Positions 1 to 5,505 of a stretch of 7,312 nt of DNA are shown here, in pieces. Made by a program: the position numbers and the translations under genes. The DNA is from Sandaracinobacteroides sp964394815 (GTDB taxonomy: Bacteria > Pseudomonadota > Alphaproteobacteria > Sphingomonadales > Sphingomonadaceae), in contig CAYMZC010000128.1 of assembly GCA_964394815.1 (NCBI GenBank), positions 1 through 7,312 on the forward strand. The letters are read 5' to 3'. Within the stretch, counting starts at the first letter, position 1; the number at the start of each line of letters is the position of its first letter. Under the pieces are notes generated by a model. The model worked only from the letters and a program-made list of their open reading frames with translations. It made no database searches and was not told the DNA's origin.

Positions 1-136
1 GCTGGTCGAGATGCTCTGGCAGGGGAAGCATGTCGAAGCGCATGGCAAGGCCCGCCACGAGCACGGTGGCATAAAGCCTCCAGCCAGCGAGAAGGCTGAA
101 ACTCGCGGCCATGGCGATCAGTTCCGTCGCGCCCAT
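1..136 (-). CDS. DUF4126 family membrane protein, N-terminal fragment (cut by window edge)
   Basis: Reading the minus strand from the ATG at 136-134 gives 45 codons without a stop before the window ends. The peptide starts MGATELIAMAASFSLLAG and continues through WRLYATVLVAGLAMRF to LPLPEH. The pattern S-L-L-A-G-W-R-L-Y followed by a small hydrophobic helix and L-P-L-P-E-H is what I recall as the start of DUF4126 proteins, small multi-helix inner-membrane proteins of unknown function. The start is supported by an AGGGAAGGA Shine-Dalgarno sequence at about 154-146 with 9 bases of spacing. An internal ATG eight codons later has no comparable site. The gene is divergent from the ABC exporter, with 143 bp between the starts. 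Only the first quarter or so of the protein is present, so nothing can be said about integrity. The family call is from memory of family sequences; no function should be inferred from it. Confidence 0.75.
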   Translation of the reverse strand, partial: MGATELIAMAASFSLLAGWRLYATVLVAGLAMRFDMLPLPEHLDQ

Positions 137-208
137 GGCAATGGTTCCTTCCCTGATGCAGCGGCCCGGCCCTGCGAACGCCGTAGCGCCGCCCCCGCTG
201 CATATTTG

Positions 209-238
209 ATAGTGCATGCCTTGCCACATGCGAGGCAA
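209..238 (-). promoter_or_regulatory. Possible sigma70-type promoter for the DUF4126 gene
   Basis: On the minus strand, TTGCCT (238-233) and CACTAT (214-209) lie 18 bp apart, about 73 bp upstream of the DUF4126 start codon. This is the best -35/-10 pair I can see in the 143-bp divergent gap. An inverted repeat CTTGCC/GGCAAG (220-225 and 234-239) covers the -35 box and could be an operator, but with 6-bp arms it may be chance. I see no comparable pair for the ABC gene. Confidence 0.25.
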
Positions 239-279
239 GCCTGATTGAGTGATGCCGTTGAAGGGCCTATCTGGGCTGC

Positions 280-2079
280 GTGACTGACACCCCATCCAAC
301 ACGGCATCCCCCGCAACCGGGCAGGATGCCCCCCCTTCGCGCAAGCTTTCCAACCTGGGGCTGCTGTGGGGCTATGCCCGCGCCTATCCAGCCAGGCTTG
401 CAGCCGCCTTTGCGGCCCTCACCACGGCGGCCGGTGCGACACTCGCCATTCCCCAGGGCTTCAAGCTGGTGGTGGACAAGGGGTTCGGAGCAGGGGCGGG
501 CACCGACATCGCGCCCTATTTCTGGGGTCTTCTGGCGATTGTCGCTGTCATGGGCGTTGCCACGGCTGTCCGGTTCTATTTCGTCAGCTGGCTGGGGGAG
601 CGCGTGGTCGCCGATCTGCGGCAAGATGTTCAGGCGCATCTGCTCAGGCTTGATCCGGGCTTCTTCGAACTGAACCGGCCGTCAGAAATTGCATCGCGCC
701 TCACAGCCGATACCGGCGTCATCGAACAGGTTGTCTCCTCCTCGGCCTCCATCGCGCTCAGGAACCTGTTCATGGGCGTGGGCGGCCTTTTCTATCTGTT
801 CAGCCTCTCCCCCAAGCTTACCGGTCTGATGCTGCTGGTCATTCCTGCGGTCGTGGTGCCCATCGTCCTGATGGGGCGGCGGGTGCGGGCGCTCAGCCGT
901 GCAAGCCAGGATCGCATTGCCGATGTCGGGGCGCTGGTGTCCGAGGTTCTGCGCGCCATCCGTGTGGTGCAGGCTTTCGGGGCAGAGGGGCGCGAGACAT
1001 CGCGTTTCACGGCCGTTGTCGAAAATGCGTTCCAGACCGCCCGCCGGCGCATCCGGGTGCGCGCCGTCATGACCGGCCTTGTCATCATGCTTGCCTTCGG
1101 GGCCATTACCCTCGTGCTGTGGGAAGGCGCCCGCGACGTGATCGCGGGCAACATGACAGGCGGCACCATCACCGCCTTCGTTCTGGCGGCGGCCATCGTT
1201 GCCGGGGCCTTCGGTGCGCTGACCGAAGTCTATGGGGATTTCATGCGCGCGGCGGGTGCGTCCGCAAGGCTGCGCGATCTGCTTGCCGAAACACCCGGCA
1301 TTCGTGCCCCTGACAGGCCGCAGGCCCTGCCACGCCCGGCCGAAGGGCGCATCGATTTCGATCATCTCTCCTTCCGCTACCCCGGCCGGCCGGATGTCGC
1401 GGCGCTGGATGGCATAGATCTTTCCATTCGTGCCGGAGAACGGGTGGCGCTGGTTGGGCCTTCGGGTGCTGGCAAATCGACCCTCTTCCAGCTGGTCCAG
1501 CGCTTCTATGATCCGCAGCAGGGCATGGTCAGGATCGACGGCGTGGATCTGAAGCTGGCCGACCCGGCGGACATACGTGCGCGGATCGCCATCGTGCCGC
1601 AGGAAGCGGTCATCTTCATGGGGTCGGTCCGTTCGAACATTGCCTATGGCCGGCCCGATGCGAGCGAGGCCGAAATCTGGGCTGCAGCCGAGGCCGCCAA
1701 TGCGGCCGACTTCCTGCGCGCCCTGCCCGAAGGGCTGGAAACCGACCTGGGGGAGGGCGGTTCGCGCCTTTCCGGTGGACAGCGCCAGCGGATCGCCATT
1801 GCGCGCGCCATTCTGAAGGATGCGCCCATCCTTCTGCTCGACGAGGCGACATCCGCGCTGGATGCCGAAAGCGAACGTCTGGTGCAGGATGCGCTGGAGC
1901 GGCTGATGCGCGCCCGCACGAGCCTTGTCATTGCGCACCGCCTTTCCACTGTCCGTGATGCGGATCGCATCATCGTTCTGGATGGCGGGCGCATCGTGGA
2001 ACAGGGAAGCCATGCCGGCCTCGTCGCCCGCGACGGCCTCTATGCCCGCCTTGCGCGGCTCCAGTTCGAGGAAAGCTGA
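280..2079 (+). CDS. MsbA-related ABC exporter half-transporter (fused permease and ATPase)
   Basis: The 599-residue protein has a type-1 exporter membrane domain (about residues 35-325, six predicted helices near 37-58, 82-103, 158-178, 180-200, 262-284 and 296-318) followed by a nucleotide-binding domain. ATPase motifs are intact: A-loop Tyr in FRYPGR (367), Walker A GPSGAGKS (393-400), Q-loop Gln441 in VPQEA, signature LSGGQ (497-501), Walker B ILLLDE (517-522) and H-loop His553 in IAHRLS. It should act as an inner-membrane homodimer that exports a lipid or hydrophobic compound using ATP. It resembles the MsbA-related group found in many alphaproteobacteria rather than true MsbA, and the substrate is unknown. 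The start is GTG at 280: an in-frame stop lies at 259-261 and no ATG exists between. The ribosome site is weak (AAGGG at 261-265, distant spacing). No transport partner gene is adjacent. Domain identity is certain; specificity is not. Confidence 0.95.
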   Translation: MTDTPSNTASPATGQDAPPSRKLSNLGLLWGYARAYPARLAAAFAALTTAAGATLAIPQGFKLVVDKGFGAGAGTDIAPYFWGLLAIVAVMGVATAVRFYFVSWLGERVVADLRQDVQAHLLRLDPGFFELNRPSEIASRLTADTGVIEQVVSSSASIALRNLFMGVGGLFYLFSLSPKLTGLMLLVIPAVVVPIVLMGRRVRALSRASQDRIADVGALVSEVLRAIRVVQAFGAEGRETSRFTAVVENAFQTARRRIRVRAVMTGLVIMLAFGAITLVLWEGARDVIAGNMTGGTITAFVLAAAIVAGAFGALTEVYGDFMRAAGASARLRDLLAETPGIRAPDRPQALPRPAEGRIDFDHLSFRYPGRPDVAALDGIDLSIRAGERVALVGPSGAGKSTLFQLVQRFYDPQQGMVRIDGVDLKLADPADIRARIAIVPQEAVIFMGSVRSNIAYGRPDASEAEIWAAAEAANAADFLRALPEGLETDLGEGGSRLSGGQRQRIAIARAILKDAPILLLDEATSALDAESERLVQDALERLMRARTSLVIAHRLSTVRDADRIIVLDGGRIVEQGSHAGLVARDGLYARLARLQFEES

Positions 2080-2638
2080 GCGGCCCAGAGGTTTCTGACG
2101 CGGGGCCGGTGACTGGTAGAGGGCAGGGCCGTTAACAGGCTGTTGCAGCGGACGGGCACGTGCAGGCACATGGCCCTTACCCGATCCGCTATTCAGGCAG
2201 CCGCTCCGGAGCCGTATCATTCCACCCGCATTTGCCTGCGCACATGGGCGGGCGAGCGGCTGGCTTATGCTCACATGATCCAGTGCTTGCGGATGTTGCC
2301 AGTCTGGCCTCCCTGTCCTTTCCTTGCCAGCGCGGTTTGCGGGATGGAGCAGTCAGGGTTCCGGCTTCGCTGACATCCGCCTGGGTCGATACCTGCAGCG
2401 ATTTTGCGTCATGATCCCCAGAGCCAATGTGGCCACGGGTTGATCCGATGCGCACCGGCTCCGACCCGCGGGCCCCCGTGGCGGAAGAGAGCCATCCCGC
2501 AGGCCCATTCACCCCTTGCGTCTTGTCTGCGCGATGCTCGCCTTCATCCAGTCATATGAACCTTGGCCGGTGCCGGGGGCATTGTTCCCCCTGGAGGATC
2601 GGTTCGGGAGACACGACAGAGAATTCGCTGAATGGAGC
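2080..2638. other. Gene-free spacer between the ABC exporter gene and the exb operon
   Basis: About 560 bp with no gene I can support. Short open frames at 2143-2373 and 2160-2414 (plus) and 2189-2512 (minus) are low-complexity Arg/Ala/Pro/Ser-rich products with no recognisable motif and no good ribosome site. A 6-bp hairpin (2081-2086 with 2103-2108) just after the ABC stop lacks a T-run, so it is at best a weak transcript end. Other small inverted repeats are the palindrome GCTCCGGAGC (2203-2212), GCCACGGG/CCCGTGGC (2432-2439 and 2475-2482, 35-base loop) and GGGGG/CCCCC (2575-2579 and 2587-2591). No tRNA, insertion-sequence end or gene remnant was recognised. Confidence 0.6.
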
Positions 2639-2673
2639 AAAAAAGAAGGCGCCGAACCCGGAGGTTCAGCGCC
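2639..2673 (-). terminator. Intrinsic terminator of the tonB-exbB-exbD-exbD operon
   Basis: On the minus strand, 11-base arms GGCGCTGAACC (2673-2663) and GGTTCGGCGCC (2658-2648) pair completely, with one G-U wobble, around a 4-base TCCG loop. The tract TTC then TTTTTT (2647-2639) follows directly. It begins 37 bases after the stop codon of the second exbD. This is a textbook Rho-independent terminator and the strongest in the window. It also marks where the operon ends. Confidence 0.93.
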
Positions 2674-2710
2674 CATTATCCGGCCAGTAAATGGCCATTC
2701 GGTAGAAGGT

Positions 2711-3139
2711 TCAGGCGTAGGCTTCGTTGCCCACGAACCCCATCTTCTGGATACCGGCCTGCTGCGCCAGAGCCATCACCTTGGTGACGATCTCGTAACG
2801 CGCCAGTTGGTCAGGCTTCAGCCGCAGCTCGGGCTGGGCTTCTGCCGGCTGGATCCCGCCGACTTGCTTCAGATACCCATCGAGCTGTTCAAGCGTCACT
2901 TCCTGATCGTTCCAGTAGATGGTGTTCAGGAAGTCGATGTTGATCTGGTTGAAGTCCGGCTTGATGTCGCTCGGCAGGTTCGACGGCGGCGGAAGATCGA
3001 GCTTCACGGCGTGCGTCTGGATGGGGATGGTGATGATGAACATGATGAGAAGAACGAGCATGACGTCGATAAGCGGCGTCGTGTTCATTTCCCCCATCGG
3101 CTTGTCCTCGCCGCCACCGGCCCCGACTGACATTCCCAT
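2711..3139 (-). CDS. exbD: ExbD/TolR family proton-channel subunit (second copy)
   Basis: A 142-residue protein with the ExbD/TolR layout: a short Gly-rich cytoplasmic N-terminus, one transmembrane helix (about 23-42) and a periplasmic domain. The helix begins in the conserved NTTPLIDVMLVLL stretch, with the proton-carrying Asp at residue 25, equivalent to E. coli ExbD Asp25. The periplasmic part ends in the family-typical segment KMGFVGNEAYA. It has no cysteine. The start is ATG at 3139-3137, preceded by AGGAG (about 3152-3148) at a normal distance. It begins 18 bp after the stop of the first exbD and is the last gene of the operon. It differs clearly from the first copy outside the N-terminal 45 residues, so the two are old paralogues rather than a recent duplication. 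ExbD together with ExbB uses the proton gradient to energise TonB. TolR is the main alternative, but there is no tolA, tolB or pal nearby. Confidence 0.93.
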   Translation of the reverse strand: MGMSVGAGGGEDKPMGEMNTTPLIDVMLVLLIMFIITIPIQTHAVKLDLPPPSNLPSDIKPDFNQINIDFLNTIYWNDQEVTLEQLDGYLKQVGGIQPAEAQPELRLKPDQLARYEIVTKVMALAQQAGIQKMGFVGNEAYA

Positions 3140-3157
3140 GTTTCTTGCTCCTGTGGC

Positions 3158-3625
3158 TTAGCGACGGACCACCGCGCCGGCGGGCGGCTCGGAGATGAAG
3201 CCGATCTTCTGGTAGCCGGCCCGCTGCATGGCGAAGATGGCTCCGCCGATGCAACGATACTCGGTGTTCGAGTCACCCCGGATATGAACTTCCGGAAGCT
3301 CGATCGGAATTCCGGCAGCCTTCTGCTTCTCGACTTCTGCGAGGAGGTAGCTGGCTCCCTTTTCCCGCAGCTGTTCCGTCGATTCCAGCCTGGAAAGACC
3401 CCAGAAGATGTCGCAGTTCGCGTCGACCGAGAGGGGAACATTCTCAGGCTTGGTCGTCGTCGGGATGTTGACCACCTTCGGCAGGTTCACAGGTACCGTC
3501 TGGATGACGACCGGAACGGTGATGAGGAAGATGATGAGCAGAACCAGCATCACGTCCACGAGGGGCGTGGTGTTGATTTCCGACATCAACGCGCCTTCTT
3601 CCTGTTCGCCGACATTCATTCCCAT
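3158..3625 (-). CDS. exbD: ExbD/TolR family proton-channel subunit (first copy)
   Basis: A 155-residue ExbD-type protein. The conserved NTTPLVDVMLVLLIIF stretch opens a single transmembrane helix (about 22-43), with the key Asp at residue 24. The periplasmic domain (about 45-155) is longer than in the second copy, with an inserted segment around residues 75-115 (SRLESTEQL to ELPEVHIRGDSN), and it carries two cysteines (71 and 125) that could form a disulfide in the periplasm. The C-terminal GYQKIGFISEPP matches the end of the family fold. ATG at 3625-3623 has GAGGGGAA upstream (about 3639-3632), a good ribosome site. It sits 31 bp after exbB and 18 bp before the second exbD, so it is almost certainly cotranscribed with them. 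It probably forms the ExbB-ExbD motor, possibly as a mixed dimer with the second copy; that pairing is inference. Confidence 0.93.
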   Translation of the reverse strand: MGMNVGEQEEGALMSEINTTPLVDVMLVLLIIFLITVPVVIQTVPVNLPKVVNIPTTTKPENVPLSVDANCDIFWGLSRLESTEQLREKGASYLLAEVEKQKAAGIPIELPEVHIRGDSNTEYRCIGGAIFAMQRAGYQKIGFISEPPAGAVVRR

Positions 3626-3656
3626 GGGATATTCCCCTCAATACGCGTCGTCGGAC

Positions 3657-4382
3657 TTACTTGCCGGCCGGCTTTGCGGCGGCAGCCGGAGCAGCCGGAG
3701 CAGGGCGGGCAATGCGGGCACCCGAAAGGAGGTAGCCGTGCACGTCAGCCGCGAAGGTGTTCAGCTTTTCCATGATCGTCTTGTTGCGGCCGGCGAGATA
3801 GTTGTAGCCGAGCACCGCAGGCACCGCGACGGCAAGACCGATGGCGGTCATGATGAGGGCTTCACCCACCGGGCCGGCGACCTTGTCGATCGAGGCCTGA
3901 CCGGCGATGCCGATGTTCACGAGCGCGCGGTAGATACCGATGACGGTGCCGAGAAGACCGATGAACGGAGCCGTGGCGCCGACGGAGGCCAGGAAGGACA
4001 GGCCCGAGTTCAGCTTGGTGCTGATGAGGCCGGCCGAGCGGTTGAGGCTCATCGTGACCCACTCATGCTGGTCGATCTGGTCGGTCAGCTTGCCTTCATG
4101 ATGGTCGAAGGCGCGCATGCCGTCGTCGGCGAGTTGGCGGAACGCCGAATTCTTGTCGAGCTTCGAGCTGCCATCCTTGAGGCTGGTAGCGGTCCAGACC
4201 TTCTTTTCGGCATCGACTGCCTCGCTCATCATCTTGCGCTGTTCGAACCACTTGGTGAACATGATGTACCAGGAAACCACCGACATCAGGACCATGACGC
4301 CAAAGATGAACTGGGCGACGATGCCGCCCTGCTCGAGTGCGGCTACCAGGCCATAAGGGTTTTCCGTAGTCACGTCTGCCAT
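3657..4382 (-). CDS. exbB: ExbB, MotA/TolQ/ExbB proton-channel protein
   Basis: A 241-residue protein of the MotA/TolQ/ExbB family. Predicted helices are at about 22-42, 128-150 and 172-193, with a large cytoplasmic loop between the first two. The family core is clear: APFIGLLGTVIGIYRAL (138-154) and the third helix VGEALIMTAIGLAVAVPAV (172-190). Thr146, Glu174 and Thr179 correspond by motif to the functional E. coli ExbB residues Thr148, Glu176 and Thr181. The C-terminus is an Ala/Pro-rich tail (about 226-239) partly built from a 9-bp repeat. ATG at 4382-4380 is preceded by TAGAGGGA with about 7 bases of spacing. The gene starts 75 bp after tonB and 31 bp before exbD copy 1. ExbB pentamers surround an ExbD dimer in the inner membrane and transmit proton flow to TonB. 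TolQ is the alternative family member, but the adjacent tonB and two exbD genes favour ExbB. Confidence 0.95.
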   Translation of the reverse strand: MADVTTENPYGLVAALEQGGIVAQFIFGVMVLMSVVSWYIMFTKWFEQRKMMSEAVDAEKKVWTATSLKDGSSKLDKNSAFRQLADDGMRAFDHHEGKLTDQIDQHEWVTMSLNRSAGLISTKLNSGLSFLASVGATAPFIGLLGTVIGIYRALVNIGIAGQASIDKVAGPVGEALIMTAIGLAVAVPAVLGYNYLAGRNKTIMEKLNTFAADVHGYLLSGARIARPAPAAPAAAAKPAGK

Positions 4383-4427
4383 GTTTAATCCCTCTACCGT
4401 GAAATGACTGGAATCTGATTAAGGATG

Positions 4428-4467
4428 AAAAAGCCCGGGCGGCCGGGTCGGGCGCGCTTAGCGCCCG
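4428..4467 (-). terminator. Tandem hairpins with U-tract between tonB and exbB (terminator or attenuator)
   Basis: In the minus-strand transcript, the tonB stop codon lies in the loop of a stem CGGGCGC-TAAGC-GCGCCCG (4467-4449). This is followed at once by a smaller stem CCCGG-CCGC-CCGGG (4447-4434), one C, then TTTTT (4432-4428). An alternative pairing GCCCG (4453-4449) with CGGGC (4437-4433) also places a stem directly before the T-run. The elements have the form of an intrinsic terminator but the final stem is short, so partial termination or 3'-end protection of the tonB message is more likely than a full stop. It lies inside the 75-bp gap before exbB. Confidence 0.5.
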
Positions 4468-5120
4468 GCCTCAAGCCGCCAGGTGATGTTCTGCGTCCGC
4501 GTCGAAGGGACGGGCTGACCGTTCTCGGTGGCCGGGTTGAAGCGCCAGCGCCGCTGGGCGATCTGGCACGCCCGCTCGTCGAGGCGGCTGAAGCCGGTCG
4601 ACCGGACGACTTCGCAGCTGTCCACGCGGCCGTTGGCGCCGATGGTAATGCGGACGGTCATCGTGCCTTCCTCACCGGCCCGGCGCGAGGCTTCCGGATA
4701 GTCGTCGGACGTGATGCCGACCGAGTTGCCGCGCGGGGACGCGGGCTTCGCTTCGATCTTGGGCGCAGGCGGCGGCGGTGCCGGCGGTGCCGGCGGTGCC
4801 ACGCGCGGCGGCTCAGGCGTCGCGATGGTCGTCTGGGTGGTGATGGTGGGCGGCGGCGGAGCAGAGGTCTCGATCACCACGTCCGGCGGCGGCACGTAAG
4901 GCGGAATTTCCTCGAGCTTCGGCGGCGGCGGTGGCGCTTCCTCCGGCGGTGGGGCCTGCTCCTCGATGTTCACCGTCTCGAGCGGGCCGGTGATCACCTG
5001 GACGGCCTTGATGGCCAGCCCGGAAATCAGCGCATAGCCCATCAGCACATGGAGCACACCGACCGCAATGATCGAGATCCATGTCCGACGGCTCAGCCCT
5101 TCCTGCTGAAGATACGACAT
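4458..5120 (-). CDS. tonB: TonB energy-transducing protein
   Basis: A 220-residue TonB. One N-terminal signal-anchor helix (about 14-36) follows a short cytoplasmic segment with two Arg (11-12). A proline-rich spacer (about 55-125, including a PPPPP run and APP repeats) spans the periplasm. The C-terminal domain (about 139-214) shows the TonB fold pattern: DDYPEASRR, GTMTVRITIGANGRVDSC and RRWRFNP (190-196). Two cysteines (169 and 185) could form a disulfide. Transmembrane His24 matches the essential His of E. coli TonB (His20), but the Ser four residues before it is Val here, with a Ser only at 16. ATG at 5120-5118 is the first start in frame, since a stop lies at 5141-5139. A GGGAG at about 5138-5134 is rather far upstream. 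TonB transmits energy from ExbBD to outer-membrane receptors for iron complexes, vitamins or sugars. No Fur box was recognised upstream. Confidence 0.96.
   Translation of the reverse strand: MSYLQQEGLSRRTWISIIAVGVLHVLMGYALISGLAIKAVQVITGPLETVNIEEQAPPPEEAPPPPPKLEEIPPYVPPPDVVIETSAPPPPTITTQTTIATPEPPRVAPPAPPAPPPPAPKIEAKPASPRGNSVGITSDDYPEASRRAGEEGTMTVRITIGANGRVDSCEVVRSTGFSRLDERACQIAQRRWRFNPATENGQPVPSTRTQNITWRLEAGR
4773..4799. repeat. Three tandem 9-bp units inside tonB encoding Ala-Pro-Pro
   Basis: The plus strand reads CGGCGGTGC three times in perfect tandem (4773-4781, 4782-4790 and 4791-4799). In tonB this encodes the repeated APP steps of the proline-rich spacer (about residues 109-117). Because the unit is a multiple of three, slippage would change spacer length by three residues without a frameshift. 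Confidence 0.9.
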
Positions 5121-5505
5121 AGGCTGCTTGCCACTCCCTCACGCTGCGATCGTCTGCGACCGCCTGCTGAATACCCCTGGATCCGGAATTCGCCCCTGGC
5201 GAATGCAGACCCTTCGAAATCCCTACCCCTGTCCGGCAAGAGCCTCGACATGTCGTGGCCAGCCGGGCCAGTCATCGAGGCTTCATCCGAATCGGAAGCT
5301 GCCCCTTACCGGTTCCCATGACGAGGCCGCAACCGCAATGTTGCCACAATCCGGCCGTTCCCGTTCAAAAAGGTGGCTGGAAGGCTGGCATAATGCCCCT
5401 CTGCCGGCCTGGCAGGCAGAGAGCGGTTCCGATCACGACCCTGACATCGTTTTGATAACCGTGCGGCATTTCCGTCGCAACAGCTTTTCCGGTATTGAGG
5501 GAGGC
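5121..5505. promoter_or_regulatory. Divergent intergenic region between tonB and the exported-protein gene, rich in inverted repeats
   Basis: This 385-bp gap must hold the promoters of tonB (minus) and of the exported-protein gene (plus). It contains several inverted repeats: ATTCGCC-CCT-GGCGAAT (5188-5204), CGACATGTCG (5246-5255), 8-bp arms AGCCTCGA/TCGAGGCT (5241-5248 and 5275-5282) enclosing TGGCC/GGCCA (5256-5260 and 5266-5270), TCCGA-A-TCGGA (5286-5296), GGCAT-A-ATGCC (5387-5397) and CTCTGCC/GGCAGAG (5399-5405 and 5415-5421). CATAAT at 5389-5394 could be a plus-strand -10 box, but TTCAAA upstream is 19 bp away, so the promoter call is weak. No Fur, Irr or RirA site and no known riboswitch was recognised. 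No open frame here looks like a gene. Confidence 0.5.
5188..5204. promoter_or_regulatory. Perfect palindromic site upstream of tonB, possible operator
   Basis: ATTCGCC and GGCGAAT form perfect 7-bp arms around a 3-bp centre CCT. The site lies 68-84 bp upstream of the tonB start codon, where a repressor or activator of tonB could bind. As RNA it would form a short hairpin in a tonB leader. I do not recognise the regulator, and the alphaproteobacterial iron boxes I know do not match. Confidence 0.35.

Noticed and set aside
118..639. 173-codon open frame on the minus strand across the DUF4126/ABC divergent region
   Set aside because: It overlaps the start of the ABC gene and is in a different frame from the DUF4126 reading. 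Composition is Gly/Arg/Cys-rich with no motif.
682..2274. 530-codon open frame on the minus strand
   Set aside because: It is antisense to the ABC exporter, whose motifs are all intact. The product is low-complexity Arg/Gly/His-rich and has no motif; such frames are common opposite GC-rich genes.
2143..2512. Three small open frames in the gene-free spacer
   Set aside because: They overlap each other on both strands, have no good ribosome site and no recognisable sequence. They look like chance frames in GC-rich DNA.
2590..2640. Possible tRNA T-arm (GGTTCGGGA) in the spacer
   Set aside because: No matching acceptor stem, anticodon arm or CCA-adjacent pairing is present around it.
2516..3130. 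204-codon open frame on the plus strand
   Set aside because: Antisense to the second exbD and running through its terminator; no recognisable protein features.
3408..4388. 326-codon open frame on the plus strand
   Set aside because: Antisense to exbB and the first exbD. The protein is an artefact of GC-rich codon bias, with no domain.
4425..5321. 298-codon open frame on the plus strand
   Set aside because: Antisense to tonB. Its Arg-rich composition mirrors the proline-rich spacer of TonB.
5128..5505. N-terminal extension of the exported-protein gene to an ATG at 5128
   Set aside because: It would put 126 low-complexity residues before a clear signal peptide and cover the palindromes of the tonB control region. 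ATG 5506 has a usable GAGG and fits the signal peptide.
5121..5505. Fur box or iron-responsive element upstream of tonB
   Set aside because: I looked for AT-rich GATAATGATTATC-like or TTTAGAA-type palindromes on both strands and found none. The palindromes present are GC-rich and of other sequence.
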